Shown one piece after another: positions 8,218 to 10,508 of a stretch of DNA of 10,508 bases. The first letter of the stretch is position 1. Each line of letters starts with the position of its first letter. The stretch is from NCBI GenBank assembly GCA_030765325.1, contig JAVCCT010000176.1:1-10508 (forward strand), in the 5' to 3' direction. The notes beneath the pieces were generated by a model. The model had not been told where the DNA came from. It saw only the letters and a list, made by a program, of their open reading frames with translations, and ran no database searches. Source of the stretch: Candidatus Stygibacter frigidus (lineage in GTDB: Bacteria; Cloacimonadota; Cloacimonadia; Cloacimonadales; TCS61). The translations under genes and the position numbers were made by a program.

Positions 8218-8931
8218 TTATTGATTAATGATGCTTTGAGCTGCTTTTTTATCATCATCATAAGTGAAATGACTGATGATCCTAAATGAATTATCTTTAT
8301 TTACTATTTTGGGATAAGTGATTCTTAAGCAGGCAAGTTTATCTTCTGCATAAGTGAAGATATCTAATAATTGCTCGATCTGATTTACACTAAAATAATG
8401 AGAATTTGCTGCTGTGCGCACATAAAGTAGCTGGTCATCAGCAAAAGATTCATTTTCTATACTCGATACAAGCTGGCTGAATGCTAAAGAATTCATCGGT
8501 TCATGAGCAGAAATTGACTGAATGCTATGAGTAGCTGGTTCAGTGACAACAACATTAGATTCCGGCTGGGGAGTTTGAGGATTATCAAACCCGGTGATAT
8601 TCATATTAATATTTACGCTTTGATTTGCTCCAGAGGTGGCAGTTTCCTGAGTATTGCCTTCAGTTTTAGCTTCAGATTTACCATTTATTAAGTCGCGGAT
8701 CTCTTCCACCAGCATACTTGCTTCCTGATATTGTCGTTTGGGTAATTGAGTTAAATAATCTTCCTCTAAGGTTTTGAGCTTTTGTAGAATTGCTTTATTG
8801 CGCGAATCTGAAGCTATCGAAGCAGGATTGTTAGTCTCTACTTTTGCAGAAAAACCAAAACTGGCGGACTGCTCTTGTGCAAACACCATAAGTACGCTTA
8901 ATAATATTAGTACAATAAGATATCTTCTCAT
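8218..8931 (-). CDS. Secreted protein with C-terminal DUF4476-like domain
   Basis: 237 residues from the ATG at 8931, chosen because GGAGG (complement of 8936-8940) is 4 bases upstream and because it yields a clean signal peptide, MRRYLIVLILLSVLMVFA, with likely cleavage before Gln19. An in-frame ATG at 8979 would add 16 residues ahead of this and lacks such a site. Mature protein: a charged helical stretch (about 43-83), a low-complexity Asn/Gln/Thr/Ser/Pro linker (about 88-140), then a C-terminal domain (about 147-235) reading FSQLVSSIENESFADDQLL, FSVNQIEQLLDIFTYAEDKL and FRIISHFTYDDDKKAAQSII. That domain has the pattern of DUF4476, a domain of unknown function in secreted proteins. It is the first gene of the apparent operon with tkt, lplA and the propeller gene. 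Function is unknown. Confidence 0.82.
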   Translation of the reverse strand: MRRYLIVLILLSVLMVFAQEQSASFGFSAKVETNNPASIASDSRNKAILQKLKTLEEDYLTQLPKRQYQEASMLVEEIRDLINGKSEAKTEGNTQETATSGANQSVNINMNITGFDNPQTPQPESNVVVTEPATHSIQSISAHEPMNSLAFSQLVSSIENESFADDQLLYVRTAANSHYFSVNQIEQLLDIFTYAEDKLACLRITYPKIVNKDNSFRIISHFTYDDDKKAAQSIINQ

Positions 8932-8940
8932 TGTTCCTCC
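8932..8940 (-). promoter_or_regulatory. Strong Shine-Dalgarno site fixing the start at 8931
   Basis: GGAGG followed by AACA and ATG on the minus strand. It decides against the longer reading from 8979. Confidence 0.8.
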
Positions 8941-9062
8941 AAATCTTAATTTTGTATTACAAAAACCTATAATTACCAATCAGTGTCAAGGATTTCAAAA
9001 ATTGTAGTACACAAGACTAATGATAGGTGAACGGTGATCGGACAAGAAAAGAAGCCCCCCAT
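8941..9062 (-). other. Upstream region of the tkt operon
   Basis: This should hold the operon promoter. On the minus strand there is a perfect TTGACA (complement of 8984-8989) and an upstream TTGAAA (complement of 8993-8998). The best -10-like words, TGTAAT (complement of 8956-8961) and TATAGG (complement of 8967-8972), are not at good spacing (22 and 11 bases from TTGACA; 20 for TTGAAA to TATAGG). I therefore do not call an exact promoter. Confidence 0.35.
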
Positions 9063-9114
9063 CTAAGTCAGGACTTTTGAACGGTACTCCGGGCAAGAGT
9101 TCTGGACGACAGTT
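9063..9114 (+). repeat. 52-bp direct repeat, copy 1
   Basis: Matches 9277-9328 at 45 of 52 positions with no gap. The invariant cores are TGAACGGTACTCCGG and TTCTGGACGACAGTT. Each copy is itself an imperfect palindrome, since GAACNGT and ACNGTTC face each other around CCGG/CTGG. Confidence 0.85.
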
Positions 9115-9140
9115 TTAATTAAGAATAGAACACTGAAGAC

Positions 9141-9262
9141 GCGGATTTAGCGGATCAACACGGATAATGCAGTGTAAGAGTAAGATACTTAAAAGCACCG
9201 CACCCACCTTCGTTAAAACTGCGGGAGGGCAGGCAAAACGAACCAGACAAACCAAATAAAAA
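9141..9262 (+). repeat. CGGAT/AACGAAC repeat family, direct copy 1
   Basis: Shares, in the same order as 9533-9627: GCGGATTT, CGGAT, GATAATG, TGTAA, AGTAA, AGCA and CAAAACGAAC. Copy 1 has about 35 extra bases (around 9197-9230) before the AAAACGAAC word. The order of words makes chance similarity unlikely. Confidence 0.7.
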
Positions 9263-9276
9263 GAAATACATCCCAG

Positions 9277-9328
9277 CTAAGTTAGGAGTTATGAACGGTA
9301 CTCCGGACGTGACTTCTGGACGACAGTT
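9277..9328 (+). repeat. 52-bp direct repeat, copy 2
   Basis: Second copy of 9063-9114, offset 214 bases. A diverged half-copy in inverse orientation follows at 9354-9389 (CCAGAAGTC and AACTCCTA), so copy 2 sits at the centre of the nested palindrome. Confidence 0.8.
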
Positions 9329-9532
9329 CAATTTATCCAGCCCTTGCCGGATCCCAGAAGTCCTGCTCGAAATACGCCCAGAACTCCTATTATCCTCATC
9401 TTCTCTTACACTATCCGCGCCCATCCGCCCAATCCGTAAAATCCGTGGTCTATTCTTAAAAAATTCTCACATTAAGTTCCTCATCTCTTAACCCATATCT
9501 CCCCATCCCACGCATAAAGCTACGGCATGGCA

Positions 9533-9627
9533 GGCGGATTTAACGGATTACACAGATCTACACTGATAATGTAATGTAAAAGTAAAGTGATTTAGAGCAA
9601 CGAACAAAACGAACTAAAAAAAGGTAA
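9533..9627 (+). repeat. CGGAT/AACGAAC repeat family, direct copy 2
   Basis: Homologous to 9141-9262 by ordered shared words. Its right half forms the left arm of the hairpin at 9568-9706. Confidence 0.7.
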
Positions 9628-9706
9628 AAATATCTACTTCCTGCTTAATACTTCTTCAGTTCGTTTTGTTCGTAATTGTTCGTTGCTTAAACTCTTACAT
9701 TACATT
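9568..9706. repeat. Long imperfect hairpin with AACGAAC arms
   Basis: Outer arms AATGTAATGTAA (9568-9579) and TTACATTACATT (9695-9706) are a perfect 12-bp match. Inner arms ACGAACAAAACGAACT (9600-9615) and its complement (9658-9673) are a perfect 16-bp match, leaving a 42-base AT-rich loop. GCAACGAAC at 9597 also matches GTTCGTTGC at 9678-9686, because the right arm has a 10-base duplication. Intervening positions are partly paired. Confidence 0.85.
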
Positions 9707-9973
9707 TCTCGACTCTACAGTATAGGAAAACGAGAGCGAGAAGATGAGAAAGTGCGAAGGTGTGATTGAAAGTCTACACAACGGAGCAACTACGCGACTA
9801 CATGACTGATAGGCTACAGCACTATTTTTTAACTTATAGTATGTATGATCTACGAATGACGTTTTTTAAAATATTTCCAAGATTCATGTGTGACAGGAAA
9901 CTAATGGTCAGGAAAAAGTATAAGGGACAGCATGCTGAATATTTACAGTAGAAGATAAAATTCAAATAAAAAA
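9707..9973. other. Stretch without a convincing gene
   Basis: A 61-codon open frame from a TTG at 9766 to a TAG at 9949-9951 lies directly after an in-frame stop and has no ribosome binding site. It encodes a basic, aromatic-rich peptide I do not recognise. A terminator-like hairpin follows 25 bases after its stop, which is the only hint of a real transcript. It may be a decayed gene fragment or nothing. Confidence 0.4.
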
Positions 9974-9976
9974 CGG

Positions 9977-10019
9977 GGGATGCCGGGGTAAATAATCTGG
10001 CATCCCTCTTTTATTTTTA
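9977..10019. terminator. Terminator-like hairpin, copy 1
   Basis: GGGATGCC (9977-9984) pairs perfectly with GGCATCCC (9999-10006) around a 14-base loop, followed by TCTTTTATTTTTAT. On the other strand the hairpin is followed by CCGTTTTTTATTTG, so it could act in both directions. It belongs to the same sequence family as 10294-10340. Confidence 0.65.
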
Positions 10020-10090
10020 TAATTTCGACTCATAACACACAGATTAATAATGATTTACAAGTAATTATTTATAGAAAATAATTCTTTACA
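10020..10090. other. AT-rich spacer
   Basis: No gene, clear promoter or strong hairpin is seen between the terminator-like element and the nested palindrome. Confidence 0.5.
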
Positions 10091-10263
10091 CTGAAAGGGT
10101 TGAACTATAATAGCAATGGGTTTCAACCCATGGGAAATGATTAAAAAAATACCCCCACCCCATCCCGCTTTTGGCTCCGCAAAAAGCGGGATGGGGTGGG
10201 CATTTGATATTATTTTGAAACCATGGGTTGAAACCCATGGTTAGTATTGTGATGCCCTTTCAG
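10091..10263. repeat. Nested REP-like palindromic element
   Basis: Three perfect arm pairs are concentric: CTGAAAGGG (10091-10099) with CCCTTTCAG (10255-10263); an 18-bp arm at 10116-10133 with 10221-10238 built on ATGGGTTTCAACCCAT; and a 19-bp C-rich arm at 10154-10172 with 10182-10200 around a 9-base loop. The 18-bp arms are each self-complementary (ATGGGTT facing AACCCAT). The right outer arm also forms ATGCCCT/AGGGCAT (10252-10268). Whole-element symmetry with self-pairing arms resembles REP/BIME-type intergenic elements; no RAYT-type transposase gene is in the window. Confidence 0.85.
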
Positions 10264-10293
10264 GGCATTTCGAAACCAGTGAACATTTTAATT

Positions 10294-10340
10294 CCGGGGG
10301 GATGCTAAGGTAAATAATCTGACATCTCCCTGTTTTATAT
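10294..10340 (+). terminator. Terminator-like hairpin, copy 2
   Basis: The 8-bp stem (10297-10304 with 10323-10330, one G-U pair) has an 18-base loop containing GGTAAATAATCTG, identical to copy 1, and is followed by TGTTTTATAT. Together with copy 1 it flanks the nested palindrome in direct orientation. Confidence 0.55.
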
Positions 10341-10400
10341 CAATTCTAATAGGTCTAACTAACTGGAACTAATGGAGATAATATATGTTAAAAAGAGTCA

Positions 10401-10499
10401 ACCATTCGGGAGGTCTCCGACCATCCAGAAGGTTTCAGATGGGAGGTCTTTAACAAAGCTAAGTTACCTCCTGGATGGTCGATAGACCTCCCGGATGGT
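10401..10499. repeat. Hairpin with 33/34-bp arms of GGGAGGTCT/CCATCC words
   Basis: Left arm 10401-10433 is complementary to right arm 10466-10499 with about three mismatches and one single-base gap. Shared words are CGGGAGGTCT, CGACCATCCAG and AGGT. A third GGGAGGTCT, preceded by GATG, lies in the loop (10441-10449) in direct orientation with the one at 10408-10416. The repeat pattern reaches almost to the right edge and may continue past it. Confidence 0.85.
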
Positions 10500-10508
10500 G
10501 ACGATAGA

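Larger units (their letters stand above)
9119..9459. repeat. Nested imperfect palindrome of CGGAT-family repeats
   Basis: Four arm pairs are nested in order: TTAAGAATAGA (9119-9129) with its complement at 9449-9459; AGTGTAAGAG (9171-9180) with 9403-9412; TAGGAGTT (9283-9290) with 9382-9389; and GACTTCTGG (9311-9319) with 9354-9362. Between them are CGGATTT/AATCCG words on both sides. The left arm is about 90 bases longer than the right. There is no coding content. It reads as two inverted copies of one dispersed repeat, one of them carrying extra sequence. Confidence 0.75.

Noticed and set aside
8932..8979. Longer start for the DUF4476-like gene at 8979
   Set aside because: It would bury a clean signal peptide behind 16 residues, and the GGAGG site is placed for the ATG at 8931.
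9155..9491. Open frames of 66-89 codons on both strands over the repeats
   Set aside because: They run through palindromic repeat sequence, have no ribosome sites and show composition unlike the window's real proteins. They are by-products of the repeats.
9766..9951. 61-codon open frame starting with TTG and followed by a hairpin
   Set aside because: No Shine-Dalgarno, the start directly follows an in-frame stop, no recognised similarity, and it sits in repeat-rich DNA. The terminator nearby is the only support, so it was not called as a gene.
10275..10286. CCAGTGAACA shared with the inverted repeat at 1529-1594
   Set aside because: Only ten bases match and there is no surrounding similarity or second arm, so chance is sufficient.
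10401..10508. CRISPR array
   Set aside because: Modules occur in both orientations with irregular spacing, and no uniform repeat-spacer units or cas genes are visible.

Overview
The window looks like bacterial chromosome of moderate-to-low GC, with dense single-strand gene runs, Shine-Dalgarno sites of the GGAG/AAGGA type, and secreted proteins carrying lipoboxes or signal peptides. A secreted DUF4476-type protein, a propeller lipoprotein and a long tract of palindromic intergenic repeats would fit the FCB/Cloacimonadota part of the tree. That placement is inference from style, not from a diagnostic marker gene.

Layout. From 1 to 3408, minus strand, lie two translational GTPases: typA/bipA upstream and der/engA downstream. 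The 3' tip of der runs off the left edge. Both act in 50S ribosome assembly. A near-perfect 28-bp inverted repeat overlaps the typA stop. A 318-base divergent spacer with candidate promoters for both sides leads to a plus-strand lipoprotein of unknown family (3727-4347). This gene ends tail to tail with the next cluster, the two stop codons sharing TTAA.

From 8931 down to 4344, minus strand, is a compact apparent operon: a secreted DUF4476-like protein, single-chain transketolase, lipoate-protein ligase A and a secreted beta-propeller lipoprotein. Its gaps are 15 and 5 bases, and the ligase stop lies inside the propeller's opening codons. The propeller probably starts at a rare ATT codon that has a well-placed GGAG. 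The transketolase and the ligase are central metabolic enzymes (pentose phosphate carbon shuffling; lipoylation of 2-oxoacid dehydrogenase or glycine cleavage proteins). The two flanking genes encode exported proteins of unknown role.

From about 8940 to the right edge (about 1.5 kb) I see no convincing gene. The stretch is packed with direct and inverted repeats: a 52-bp direct repeat pair, a dispersed CGGAT/AACGAAC-rich family in direct and inverted copies, two terminator-like hairpins of the same sequence family, a nested REP-like palindrome, and a 33-bp-arm hairpin built from GGGAGGTCT/CCATCC words. This is the most unusual part of the window. No transposase, integrase, CRISPR array, rRNA or tRNA was found.
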